This document shows, one piece after another, positions 1 to 8,237 of a stretch of DNA of 64,000 bases (its first letter is position 1; the number at the start of each line of letters is the position of its first letter). The stretch is from FLUQ01 sp031550605 (GTDB lineage: Bacteria; Desulfobacterota; Desulfovibrionia; Desulfovibrionales; Desulfovibrionaceae), in contig JAVBOK010000037.1 of NCBI GenBank assembly GCA_031550605.1, forward strand, positions 15,238 to 79,237, read 5' to 3'. Position numbers and translations under genes: made by a program. The notes below the pieces were generated by a model. It ran no database searches. It was not told the origin of the DNA and was given only the letters and a program-made list of their open reading frames with translations.

Positions 1-93
1 GCCCTGCGGGCGCTCGGATGGGTCCTTGCCCTGCGGGCGCTCGGATGGGTCCTTGCCCTGCGGGCGCTCGGATGGGTCCTTGCCCTGCGGGCG
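1..93. repeat. 27-bp tandem repeat, three perfect copies plus a partial fourth
   Basis: Three identical 27-bp units start at 1, 28 and 55, and the first 12 bases of a fourth lie at 82-93. The unit is exactly nine codons, so copy-number change keeps any overlapping frame. The array is cut by the window start, so its full length is unknown. Confidence 0.9.
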
Positions 94-156
94 GTTCCGG
101 TCCAGGTCCCGGTGCGCGCCGCGCACGGCCGGCCGGGGAAAACGGCGTTGGTTCAT
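1..156 (-). CDS. N-terminal fragment of an unidentified protein with KDPSERPQG repeats (runs off the left edge)
   Basis: On the minus strand an ATG (complement of 154-156) opens a frame that stays open for 52 codons to the window edge. It begins MNQRRFPRP, then reads DLDRNRPQG followed by three identical nonapeptides KDPSERPQG. The frame is hydrophilic and rich in Arg, Pro, Gln and Asp, as in low-complexity N-terminal extensions of RNA-binding or pseudouridine synthase-type proteins, but nothing here identifies the family. A weak purine-rich stretch (AAAGAGAA) precedes the ATG. The gene is divergent from the transglycosylase at 305. The competing plus-strand reading of the repeat (MGPCPAGAR units) is Cys/Gly/Pro-rich, ends soon after the repeat and is less convincing. 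Confidence 0.4.
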   Translation of the reverse strand, partial: MNQRRFPRPAVRGAHRDLDRNRPQGKDPSERPQGKDPSERPQGKDPSERPQG

Positions 157-197
157 GGTGTTCTCTTTGCGCCGCGTCCGGGACCTGCCGTTCCGGC

Positions 198-224
198 TTG
201 CCCTGGTGATGCGGATAGTATATG
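198..224 (+). promoter_or_regulatory. possible promoter for the MltD-like gene
   Basis: TTGCCC at 198-203 and TATATG at 219-224 are separated by 15 bp, about 80 bp upstream of the transglycosylase ATG. The spacing is short and the match modest; this is the only promoter-like pair seen in the 148-bp divergent region. Confidence 0.25.
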
Positions 225-304
225 CCTGCACAGGTACCCTCAACTTCCGTTCAATGCAAGCCCGCCGGGTACGGTAGTGTTCTGCACCCTCATCCGGGAC
301 GTAT

Positions 305-2251
305 ATGCTTCAATCACTGCATTTTCCTCTCCCCGTGGTCCGGTTTCTGCTGCTCATCTCCTGCGTGTTCCCGTTGTTCGCCGCCGGCTGCGCCACCCAC
401 GGGCCGTCTGATTCGCCCCGCGCCGGGGGCGGGCATTTTTCCATCGACGCGCCGGAAGAAACCGTGGAAGCGCCGTACCAGCCCATAGACGACGGAGAGC
501 CCCTGACGCCCGCGGAACTGGCGGCGTTTCAAAGCACGGGGGAACTGGACGCCGCATTGAGCGCCGAAGAAAAACATCTGGTGGAACTGCACTTCAAATA
601 TTTCGTGCACAAAAACCGCAGGGTCATGGAACGGTTCCTGAAACGGAGCGAGCCGTATCTGCCGTACGTCAGGCATGTATTCACCTCGCGCGGGCTGCCG
701 GAAGAGCTGGCCTATCTGGCCTATGTGGAAAGCGGCTTCAACCCCAACGCCGTGTCCCCGGCCGGGGCCGGCGGCATGTGGCAGTTCATGCCCTTTACCG
801 GGAAAAAATACGGCCTGTCCCAGGACCGCTGGATAGACGAACGCCGCGACCCGTACCGGGCCACGGAATCCGCCGCGGCGTATCTGCTGAAGCTGCACGA
901 ATATTTCGGCGACTGGCTGCTGGCCGTGGCCGCGTACAACGCCGGCGAAGGCAAAATCGGCAAGGCGCTTTCCGGAACCGAAGCCTCCACTTTTTTCGAG
1001 ATCTGCCGCAAGAACCATCTGCTGGACGACAAGGCCCAACTGCGGGACGAAACGCAGCAGTACGTGCCGCGTTTTCTGGCCGTGACCAAGATCATGCGCA
1101 ATGTGAAAAAGCTGGGCTTTGAAGAACCCGATCCGAAAAACGCCCTGTCGGTGGCGACCTTGTCTGTGCCGCCGGGGGTGGAACTGGCCGCCCTGGCCCG
1201 GTCCGCGAACCTGAGCTGGGAGCAGTTCGCCGGTCTGAATCCGGCGTACCGCCGTTCCATCAGCCCGCCGGGCGCCTCGTCCACCGCGTATGTGCCCCAT
1301 GACCGGGAACAGCCGGCCAAGACCTGGCTGGCGAACAAAAATGCCGGCGTCTACGCCGGATGGAGCGAACACAGGGTGCGCAAGGGCGATTCCCTGGGAA
1401 CCCTGGCTTCCCGCGCCGGGGTTTCCACCGCCGTGCTGCGCCGGGTCAACGGCAAAAGCGACAACCGGCTGAAGGTCGGGGAATATCTGCTTGTTCCCGG
1501 TTCCGTCCGCGCGGCCAAGGCCACTCTGGCCAAAATCGCGCCGGACGAGGCGCGGAGCGCGGCGGCCAGAGCGGGGACCGGCATCAGCAAGGGCGTGCAC
1601 ACCATCGCTTCCGGCGATACGCTGTATTCCCTGGCCCTGCGCTGGGATACCACGGTGGACGCCATCTGCGACCTGAACGACATGGAGCCGGGCTCGAAAC
1701 TGCGCCTGGGCCAGAAAGTGCGCATTCCCGGCACAAAGCACGCGCCGGCCGCCTCCGGTCCGGCGGAAAAAACGCCGGAGGCCGAGCCGGCGCCCGGGCC
1801 GTCGCGTTCTCTGGCCATGGTCTCGCAGGCCGCCGCCGCGCCGCCCCGCGCGCCGGCCTCCGTCCCGTCCCGTCCGGCGTACGTCACGGTGAAAGCCGGG
1901 GAAACGCTGTATTCGCTGTCCAGAACGCACGGGCGCAGCGTGGCGGATCTTTGCGCGGCCAACGATTTCACCCCCAAGACCCGTCTGCGCGTGGGGCAGA
2001 AAATACGCCTCGCGCCGGTTCCGCGCGCCGCGGAACTGCAGCGGCCCGAATCGGGCCGGGATCTTGCCTCGCGGTCCCCGGCGCGGGAAGGGGCCGCCCC
2101 CGCCAAAGGCCGTTTCGCCGTGGTGCAGTCCGGGGACACGCTGGATTCCCTGGCCAGGCACAACAAGGTTTCCGTGAATTCCCTGGCCCGCCTGAACGGC
2201 CTCAATCCCCGGACCCCCCTGAAGACGGGCCAGCTGATCCGCCTGCCGTGA
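305..2251 (+). CDS. mltD: membrane-bound lytic transglycosylase with four LysM domains (MltD-like lipoprotein)
   Basis: This 648-residue protein is predicted to cut the glycan strands of peptidoglycan to form 1,6-anhydro-muropeptides at the outer membrane. A hydrophobic leader ends in a lipobox LFAAGC with Cys29 as the likely lipidated residue. The SLT domain spans about residues 115-240; the catalytic glutamate is Glu142 in AYVES, followed by the conserved GGMWQFMP and AAYNAGEG motifs. Four LysM peptidoglycan-binding modules follow at about 360-400, 430-475, 520-565 and 600-648, each with a GDTL or similar motif, joined by Ala/Pro-rich linkers. E. coli MltD carries two LysM modules, so four is at the high end. 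The stop lies 22 bp before the helicase gene. A GGGA ribosome site sits about 6 bases before the ATG. Confidence 0.9.
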   Translation: MLQSLHFPLPVVRFLLLISCVFPLFAAGCATHGPSDSPRAGGGHFSIDAPEETVEAPYQPIDDGEPLTPAELAAFQSTGELDAALSAEEKHLVELHFKYFVHKNRRVMERFLKRSEPYLPYVRHVFTSRGLPEELAYLAYVESGFNPNAVSPAGAGGMWQFMPFTGKKYGLSQDRWIDERRDPYRATESAAAYLLKLHEYFGDWLLAVAAYNAGEGKIGKALSGTEASTFFEICRKNHLLDDKAQLRDETQQYVPRFLAVTKIMRNVKKLGFEEPDPKNALSVATLSVPPGVELAALARSANLSWEQFAGLNPAYRRSISPPGASSTAYVPHDREQPAKTWLANKNAGVYAGWSEHRVRKGDSLGTLASRAGVSTAVLRRVNGKSDNRLKVGEYLLVPGSVRAAKATLAKIAPDEARSAAARAGTGISKGVHTIASGDTLYSLALRWDTTVDAICDLNDMEPGSKLRLGQKVRIPGTKHAPAASGPAEKTPEAEPAPGPSRSLAMVSQAAAAPPRAPASVPSRPAYVTVKAGETLYSLSRTHGRSVADLCAANDFTPKTRLRVGQKIRLAPVPRAAELQRPESGRDLASRSPAREGAAPAKGRFAVVQSGDTLDSLARHNKVSVNSLARLNGLNPRTPLKTGQLIRLP

Positions 2252-2273
2252 AGAGGGATGCGGCGGGCGCGGC

Positions 2274-5261
2274 ATGAGCGCGGAACCGTATGCGGGCGGA
2301 GCCCTGGCGGACTACATCGCCTCCCTCCTTGCCTCCGAGCGCTTCGGCCGTCAGGTCGCCCACCACAGGATTCTGCCGGAACGCCCCATCCGGACCGGCC
2401 TGCCGAAACGGCCCTGGAGCCCCGCCCTGAACGGGGTGCTGGCCGCCATGGGCGTGCCGGCCCTGTACAGCCACCAGGCCGAAGCCACGGACCTGGTGCG
2501 CGCGGGCCGCAACGTGGTTGTGGCCACGCCCACGGCCAGCGGCAAATCCCTGATCTACAATCTGCCGGTTATCGATAAGTTGCTGCATGACCCGGATGCC
2601 GCGGCCCTGTATCTGTTCCCGCTCAAGGCCCTGGCCCGGGACCAGGTGCAGGCTTTCATCGAACTGACGCGGCACTGGCCCGAAGACGCCCGGCCCCGCG
2701 CCGCGGTGTACGACGGCGACACCACGGACCATTTCCGCCGCAAAATCAGGGAGAACCCGCCCCATGTGCTGATCACCAATCCGGAGATGCTGCACCTGGG
2801 CATTCTGCCCCACCATGCCCAGTGGACCACCTTTCTGGCTTCCCTGTCCCTGGTGGTGGTGGACGAGGTGCACAGCTACCGCGGGGTTCTGGGCGCGCAC
2901 ATGGCCCAGCTGTTCCGGCGGCTGACCCGGCTGTCCGGTCTTTACGGGGCGAAACCCGTTTTCGTCTCCTGTTCGGCCACCATCGGCAATCCGGCGGAAC
3001 TGGCGGAAAAACTTACCGGCCAGGCGGCCCATCCGGTGACGGAAAGCGGCGCCCCCCAGGGCCGGCGGCATTTCCTGTTCATCAATCCGGAAGACAGCCC
3101 GGCCACGGCGGCCATCCATCTGCTGCGCGCGGCCCTGGCCAGAAATCTGCGCACCATCGTGTACGCCCAGTCCCGGCGCATGACGGAGCTGATCAGTTTG
3201 TGGGCCGCGGAGCAGTCCGGTCCGTACGCCAGGCGGATCAGCGCGTACCGGGCGGGCTTTCTGCCCGAAGAGCGCCGGGGCATCGAAGCGAGGATGGCTT
3301 CCGGCGAACTGCTGGCCGTCATCAGCACCAGCGCCCTGGAACTGGGCATCGACATCGGCGGGCTGGATCTGTGCATTCTGGTAGGCTATCCCGGCACCAT
3401 CATGGCCACCTTGCAGCGCGGGGGCCGGGTGGGGCGGTCCGGGCGGGAATCGGCCGTGGTGCTCATCGCCGGAGAAGACGCCCTGGACCAGTACATCGTG
3501 CGCAATCCGGAGGCTTTTTTCTCCCGCCCGCCGGAATGCGCCGTGGTCAATCCGGAAAACCCGGTGATTCTCGAACGCCATCTGGAATGCGCGGCCGCCG
3601 AGCATCCCCTGAAACCGGCGGGAACCGACGCGGCCTGGCTGGGAACCGCAGCGGCCAGGGCCGCTCTGGCGAATCTGGAAGCGGATGGCCTCATCCTGCG
3701 CAGCGCGGACGGCGGCAGTTTCCACGCCGCCAGAAAACGCCCCCAGCGTCACGTGGACCTGCGCGGGGCGGGGCAGAGCTGCGTGCTGCAGGACGCGGCC
3801 GGCACGGCGATCGGGTCCGTGGACGGGTACAGGGCCATGCGCGAGGCGCATCCCGGCGCGGTCTACCTGCACCGGGGCAAAACCTACGTGGTGGAAAGCC
3901 TCGACTTGGCGGCGCGCACCGCTCTGGTCGTTCCGGCCCGCCCCGCCTACTACACGCGGACCCGGGGCCACAAGAACACCGAAATTCTGGGCGTGGAAGC
4001 GGAACGGCCCGTCTGGGGTGCGCTCATGCGCCTGGGGAAACTTCGGGTCACCGAAACCCTCACCGGCTATGAAAAGCGCTCCGTACGCGACGGACGGCTG
4101 CTGGGCATCGTGCCGCTGGAGTTCCCCCCCCTGATTTTCGAAACCGAAGGCCTGTGGTTCGATATCCCCGATCCCGCCAGGCTGGCCGTGGAAGACGCCT
4201 TCCTGCATTTCATGGGCTCCATCCACGCCGTGGAGCATGCGGCCATAGGCATCCTGCCCCTGCTGGTCATGGCCGACCGCAACGATTTCGGCGGCATCTC
4301 CACCCCCATGCACGCCCAGGTCGGGGGGCCGGCCGTTTTCATCTACGACGGGCGGCCCGGCGGCGCGGGCCTTGCCCGCCAAGCTTTCGGCGACGGGGCC
4401 GAACTTTTCGCCCGCACCCTGGATCTGATCGCGACCTGTTCCTGCGAGACGGGCTGCCCCTCCTGCGTGCATTCGCCCAAATGCGGGTCCGGCAACCGGC
4501 CCATAGACAAGGCAGGCGCGAAAATGCTGTTGGAACATATGAAAGAACTACGGGAAGGGCGGGGGGCTCCGCCCCCCGCGTCCCCCGCCGGGGGGCCGCG
4601 CCCCCTGGGCCCCGTTTCCGGGGCGGACCCGTTCCGGCATGGCGGGAACAGTGCGCCCGGCCGGGCGTCCCTTGCCGGACCCGACCCGGCCCGCGCCGCG
4701 GGGTCCGGGGCGGAGCCCCGGATTCCCCGGCGCTACGGCGTGCTGGACGTGGAAACGCGGTACAGCGCGGACGAAGTGGGCGGCTGGAACCGGGCGGACC
4801 GCATGGGCGTGTCCGTGGCCGTGCTGTACGATTCCGGCCCGGACGAATTCGTCAGCTACACCCAGGACCGGATTCCGGAACTGGCCGAACGGCTGCGGGA
4901 ACTGGACCTGGTGGTGGGCTTCAACATTCTGCGCTTTGACTACGCGGTGCTGTCTCCGCACGCGCCGGGCGTGAACTGGCGGTCTTTTCCCACACTGGAC
5001 ATGCTGGCCAGGGTGTATGAACGCCTGTCCTACCGCCTGTCCCTGGACAGCCTGGCCAAGGCCACGCTGGGCGCGCAAAAGAGCGCCGACGGCCTGGCGG
5101 CCCTGCGCTGGTGGAAGGAAGGGGCCGTGGACAAGATAGAAGCCTATTGCCGCCAGGATGTGGCCGTCACCCGTGATCTGTATCTGTACGGCCGGGAACA
5201 CGGATACCTGCTGTTCACCAACAAAGCCGGGCAGCTTGTCCGGGTGCCCGCCTCCTGGTAG
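2274..5261 (+). CDS. MrfA-type DEAD/DEAH helicase fused to an MrfB-type RNase H-fold exonuclease
   Basis: The N-terminal 760 residues are a superfamily 2 helicase of the YprA/MrfA type: Walker A ATPTASGKS (about 84-92), a DEVH box (about 196), helicase motif VI in QRGGRVGRSGR, and a four-cysteine DUF1998 cluster CSCETGCPSCVHSPKC (about 722-738). In Bacillus, MrfA is a 3'-5' helicase acting in mitomycin C damage repair with MrfB, a separate DEDD-family exonuclease. Here a second domain at about 820-983 carries DVET, GFNILRFDY and YCRQDVAVTRDL, the acidic motifs of the YprB/MrfB RNase H fold. The two are joined by a Gly/Pro/Ala-rich linker of about 60 residues encoded by very GC-rich palindromic DNA (4556-4730). 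One uninterrupted frame covers both. Role in DNA repair is inferred from the family. Confidence 0.85.
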   Translation: MSAEPYAGGALADYIASLLASERFGRQVAHHRILPERPIRTGLPKRPWSPALNGVLAAMGVPALYSHQAEATDLVRAGRNVVVATPTASGKSLIYNLPVIDKLLHDPDAAALYLFPLKALARDQVQAFIELTRHWPEDARPRAAVYDGDTTDHFRRKIRENPPHVLITNPEMLHLGILPHHAQWTTFLASLSLVVVDEVHSYRGVLGAHMAQLFRRLTRLSGLYGAKPVFVSCSATIGNPAELAEKLTGQAAHPVTESGAPQGRRHFLFINPEDSPATAAIHLLRAALARNLRTIVYAQSRRMTELISLWAAEQSGPYARRISAYRAGFLPEERRGIEARMASGELLAVISTSALELGIDIGGLDLCILVGYPGTIMATLQRGGRVGRSGRESAVVLIAGEDALDQYIVRNPEAFFSRPPECAVVNPENPVILERHLECAAAEHPLKPAGTDAAWLGTAAARAALANLEADGLILRSADGGSFHAARKRPQRHVDLRGAGQSCVLQDAAGTAIGSVDGYRAMREAHPGAVYLHRGKTYVVESLDLAARTALVVPARPAYYTRTRGHKNTEILGVEAERPVWGALMRLGKLRVTETLTGYEKRSVRDGRLLGIVPLEFPPLIFETEGLWFDIPDPARLAVEDAFLHFMGSIHAVEHAAIGILPLLVMADRNDFGGISTPMHAQVGGPAVFIYDGRPGGAGLARQAFGDGAELFARTLDLIATCSCETGCPSCVHSPKCGSGNRPIDKAGAKMLLEHMKELREGRGAPPPASPAGGPRPLGPVSGADPFRHGGNSAPGRASLAGPDPARAAGSGAEPRIPRRYGVLDVETRYSADEVGGWNRADRMGVSVAVLYDSGPDEFVSYTQDRIPELAERLRELDLVVGFNILRFDYAVLSPHAPGVNWRSFPTLDMLARVYERLSYRLSLDSLAKATLGAQKSADGLAALRWWKEGAVDKIEAYCRQDVAVTRDLYLYGREHGYLLFTNKAGQLVRVPASW
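4556..4622. repeat. GC-rich palindromic element inside the helicase-exonuclease linker
   Basis: Nested inverted repeats made of G and C runs (GGGGGGCTCCGCCCCCC, then CCCCCGCCGGGGG) resemble the intergenic hairpin elements found elsewhere in this window (31051, 33853, 46832). Here the element is in frame and encodes the start of the linker between the two enzymatic domains. Confidence 0.6.
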
Positions 5262-5281
5262 GGTCTGCGAAAGGAGTGCCT

Positions 5282-8107
5282 ATGTTGCCCGAACCCTATG
5301 CCGCATTCCATGCCGCTCTCTTGTCCTTTATTCCCGAAGACCGCGTGTATACCGATCCGTTGCGCGCTCTGGCCTACGGCACGGACGCCAGCTTTTACCG
5401 GCTGGTGCCGAAAATCGTCGTGGACGCATCCACGGAAGAGGACGTGGCCGGCATCGTGCGCCTGGCCGGCCGGCACAAGGTGGGCGTGACCTTCCGGGCG
5501 GCGGGCACCAGCCTGTCCGGCCAGGGGGTGACCGATTCCGTGCTGGTGCGTCTGGCCCACGGCTGGCGCGAATACCGGGTGGGGCCGGACGGCGCGACCA
5601 TTTCCCTGCAGCCCGGCATCATCGGGGCGGAAGCCAACGCCATCCTGGCGCCCCTGGGCCGCAAGATCGGGCCGGACCCGGCATCCATCGACACCTGCAA
5701 GATCGGGGGCATTGTGGCCAACAACTCCAGCGGCATGTGCTGCGGGGTGACGGACAACACATACAAGACCATGATTTCCTGCCGCCTGATCCTGGCCGAC
5801 GGCACGCTGCTCGATACCGGGGACGCGGCCAGCCGCGCCGCCTTTGCCGCCGGCCACGGGCCTCTGCTGCGGGGGCTGACGGATCTGCGCGAACGGGTGG
5901 CAAAGGATGCGGAACTGACGGAGCGCATCCGGCGCAAATACAAGATCAAGAACACCACCGGCTACAGCATCAACGCCCTGGCGGATTTCGACGACCCGTT
6001 TGAAATCTTGCAGCATCTGATGGTGGGGTCCGAAGGCACCCTGGGCTTCATTGCGGAAGTCACGTACCGCACAGTGGAAGAGCCGCCTTGCAAGGCCTCC
6101 AGCCTGATGCTCTTTCCCTCCGTGCCGGAGGCCTGCCGGGGGGCCATCCTGCTGCGCAGGCAGCCCGTGGCCGCGGTGGAACTGATGGACCGGCCCTCGC
6201 TGCGGTCCGTGGAAACGCAGCCCGGCATCCCGCCGTACATTGCGGAACTGGGTCCGGAAGCGGCCTCGCTCCTTGTGGAAACGCGGGCCGCGGACCGGGA
6301 AACCCTGGCCCGGCAGATGGAGCGGATCGCAAGCTCGGTTGCGGAACTGGAAACGCTGCGGCCCGTGGCCTTTACGGAAGATCCGGCCGAATGCGCGGCC
6401 CTGTGGCAGATTCGCAAGGGCATCATCCCTTCCATCGGGGCCATGCGCAAAACCGGGGACAGCTGCATCATCGAGGACGTGGCCGTGCCCATGGAGCGGC
6501 TGGCGGATGCCGCGCATGACCTGCAGCGGCTTTTCGCCAAGCACGGATACGGCGAAGGGGCCATTTTCGGCCATGCCCTGGACGGCAACGTGCATTTCCT
6601 GATCAACCAGAATTTCAGCGATCCCGCGGAAATCGCCCGCTTCGGCGCGTTCACGGACGACGTCTGCGCCATGATCGCGACCACCCACGGCGGGTCGCTG
6701 AAAGCGGAGCACGGCACGGGCCGCAACATGGCCCCCTTTGTGGAGATGGAGTGGGGCAGGGCGGCGTATCAACTGATGCGCGAGGTGAAAGCCCTGTTCG
6801 ACCCGCGGGGCATCCTCAACCCTGGCGTGCTGCTGAATTCCGACCCGAAGCTGCACCTGAAGAACCTCAAGCCGCTGACCCCGGCCCACGCGCTGATCGA
6901 CCCCTGTACGGAATGCGGGTTCTGCGAACCCACCTGCCCCTCCCGCCGCGTCGGCCTGACCCCGCGCCAGCGCATCACCGCCTGGCGCGAGATCGCGCGG
7001 CTTGGCGGCGCGCGCGCCGCGGCGGCGAAAGCTCTGGCCGCAAGCTACGCCCGCCCGGGCCGCGACGCCTGCGCCGCGGACGGCCTCTGCGCCCTGCGCT
7101 GCCCGGCCCGCATCAACACCGGCGCGTTCATCAAAACCCTGCGCGGCGAACAGGCGGGCGTGGCTGCCCGCAAGGCGGCCCGCATCGCGTCCGAACATTT
7201 CGCCGGAGCCGCCGGGGGCGCGTCCGCACTGCTGCGCGCGGCCGACGCCGCGCACCGCGCCCTGGGGGGGAAAGCCCTGCAGCGGGCTTCGGACCTGGCC
7301 CGCGCCGCCGGCCCCGCCTCCACCCCGGCCTGGAACCCGGCCATGCCTTCGGCGGCCGCCGCCTTGCCGCAGCCGCCCCGCATGGCGGACCACGCGCCGG
7401 TGGTGGTGTACTTTCCCGGCTGCGTCAGCCGCATCATGGGGCCGGACAGAAGCAGCCCCGACCGCCGTACGGAACCGCAGATCACCATGGATCTGCTGGC
7501 GAAAGCCGGATACCGGGCGATTGTGCCGCCGGGGATCGAGAAATTGTGCTGCGGCATGGCCTTTGCCAGCAAAGGCTTTGCGGATGACGCGGCCTACAAG
7601 GCCCACGAACTGAACGCGGCCCTGCTTGCGGTCACGGAAAACGGCCGCCATCCCGTGCTGTCCGAAACCAGCCCCTGTCTGCTGCACATGCGCGAAACCC
7701 TGGACGCCCGCCTGACCCTGTACGATCCCGTCAGTTTCGCGCTGGAGCATCTGCGCGACCGGCTGGTCTTTCTCCGCCTGCCGCGCGCGGTGGCCGTGCA
7801 TGCCGCCTGTTCCGTCCGCAAGATGGGCCTTACGGACAGGCTGGTCGAACTTGCCTCGCTCTGCGCGCGGACCGTGGTGCTGCCCAAAGGGGTGGAGTGC
7901 TGCGGTTTCGCCGGGGACAAGGGGTTCACCCTGCCCGAACTGAACAAGGCCGCCCTTGCCGACCTGCGCCGCCAGGTCGGGGGCTGCGAGGCGGGCTATT
8001 CCACCAGCCGCACCTGCCAGATCGGCCTGACCCTGCACGGCGGCATTCCGTATTATTCCATACTGGCCCTGGTGGACGAGGCCACGCTGGCCCTGCCCGC
8101 CAAATAG
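5282..8107 (+). CDS. FAD/Fe-S 2-hydroxyacid dehydrogenase, D-lactate dehydrogenase type (copy 1)
   Basis: This 941-residue protein joins a GlcD-like flavoprotein to a GlcF-like iron-sulfur part, the arrangement of anaerobic D-lactate dehydrogenases (Dld-II) and some glycolate oxidases. Residues about 35-210 form the FAD-binding PCMH domain (TFRAAGTSLSGQG), about 230-490 the FAD oxidase C-terminal domain. Ferredoxin-like cysteines lie in CTECGFCEPTC (about 542) and CAADGLCALRC (about 597). Two CCG domains follow, with FPGC (about 713), CCGMAF (about 756) and CCGFAG (about 873). It probably oxidises D-lactate to pyruvate and passes electrons to the quinone pool or a partner. The substrate is inferred. 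A GTG lies two codons upstream, but AAGGAG at 5271-5276 places the start at this ATG. The next gene is a close paralog. Confidence 0.85.
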   Translation: MLPEPYAAFHAALLSFIPEDRVYTDPLRALAYGTDASFYRLVPKIVVDASTEEDVAGIVRLAGRHKVGVTFRAAGTSLSGQGVTDSVLVRLAHGWREYRVGPDGATISLQPGIIGAEANAILAPLGRKIGPDPASIDTCKIGGIVANNSSGMCCGVTDNTYKTMISCRLILADGTLLDTGDAASRAAFAAGHGPLLRGLTDLRERVAKDAELTERIRRKYKIKNTTGYSINALADFDDPFEILQHLMVGSEGTLGFIAEVTYRTVEEPPCKASSLMLFPSVPEACRGAILLRRQPVAAVELMDRPSLRSVETQPGIPPYIAELGPEAASLLVETRAADRETLARQMERIASSVAELETLRPVAFTEDPAECAALWQIRKGIIPSIGAMRKTGDSCIIEDVAVPMERLADAAHDLQRLFAKHGYGEGAIFGHALDGNVHFLINQNFSDPAEIARFGAFTDDVCAMIATTHGGSLKAEHGTGRNMAPFVEMEWGRAAYQLMREVKALFDPRGILNPGVLLNSDPKLHLKNLKPLTPAHALIDPCTECGFCEPTCPSRRVGLTPRQRITAWREIARLGGARAAAAKALAASYARPGRDACAADGLCALRCPARINTGAFIKTLRGEQAGVAARKAARIASEHFAGAAGGASALLRAADAAHRALGGKALQRASDLARAAGPASTPAWNPAMPSAAAALPQPPRMADHAPVVVYFPGCVSRIMGPDRSSPDRRTEPQITMDLLAKAGYRAIVPPGIEKLCCGMAFASKGFADDAAYKAHELNAALLAVTENGRHPVLSETSPCLLHMRETLDARLTLYDPVSFALEHLRDRLVFLRLPRAVAVHAACSVRKMGLTDRLVELASLCARTVVLPKGVECCGFAGDKGFTLPELNKAALADLRRQVGGCEAGYSTSRTCQIGLTLHGGIPYYSILALVDEATLALPAK

Positions 8108-8131
8108 GGCGTTTTCGTTGCGAAAACGCCC
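8107..8131. terminator. perfect 11-bp hairpin after dehydrogenase copy 1
   Basis: GGGCGTTTTCG at 8107-8117 pairs perfectly with CGAAAACGCCC at 8121-8131 around a three-base loop, starting at the last base of the stop codon. No T run follows, so it may attenuate or protect mRNA rather than fully terminate. Confidence 0.6.
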
Positions 8132-8210
8132 CGGCTTGTCCGAATGCGGAAAAAAATGCATCCGTGCCTTGTTCCGCTTGCCGATTATGGAGTATGGTGC
8201 ACGGAAACTG

Positions 8211-8225
8211 CTGTAGCGACTACAG
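8211..8225. promoter_or_regulatory. candidate operator palindrome before dehydrogenase copy 2
   Basis: CTGTAG and CTACAG form a perfect 6-bp inverted repeat around CGA, ending 12 bases before the ATG of copy 2. A regulator bound here, or the hairpin in mRNA, would affect translation of copy 2 only. Confidence 0.35.
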
Positions 8226-8237
8226 CCCGGAGCCCTC

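Noticed and set aside
1..93. 27-bp array considered as a CRISPR
   Set aside because: Units are directly adjacent with no spacers and keep a codon frame.
18..209. plus-strand frame with MGPCPAGAR repeats
   Set aside because: No ribosome site, ends quickly after the repeat in Arg/Cys-rich sequence; the minus-strand reading fits better.
314..2275. 653-residue minus-strand frame opposite the transglycosylase
   Set aside because: Gly/Arg/His-rich shadow of a strongly supported MltD-like gene; typical of GC-rich DNA.
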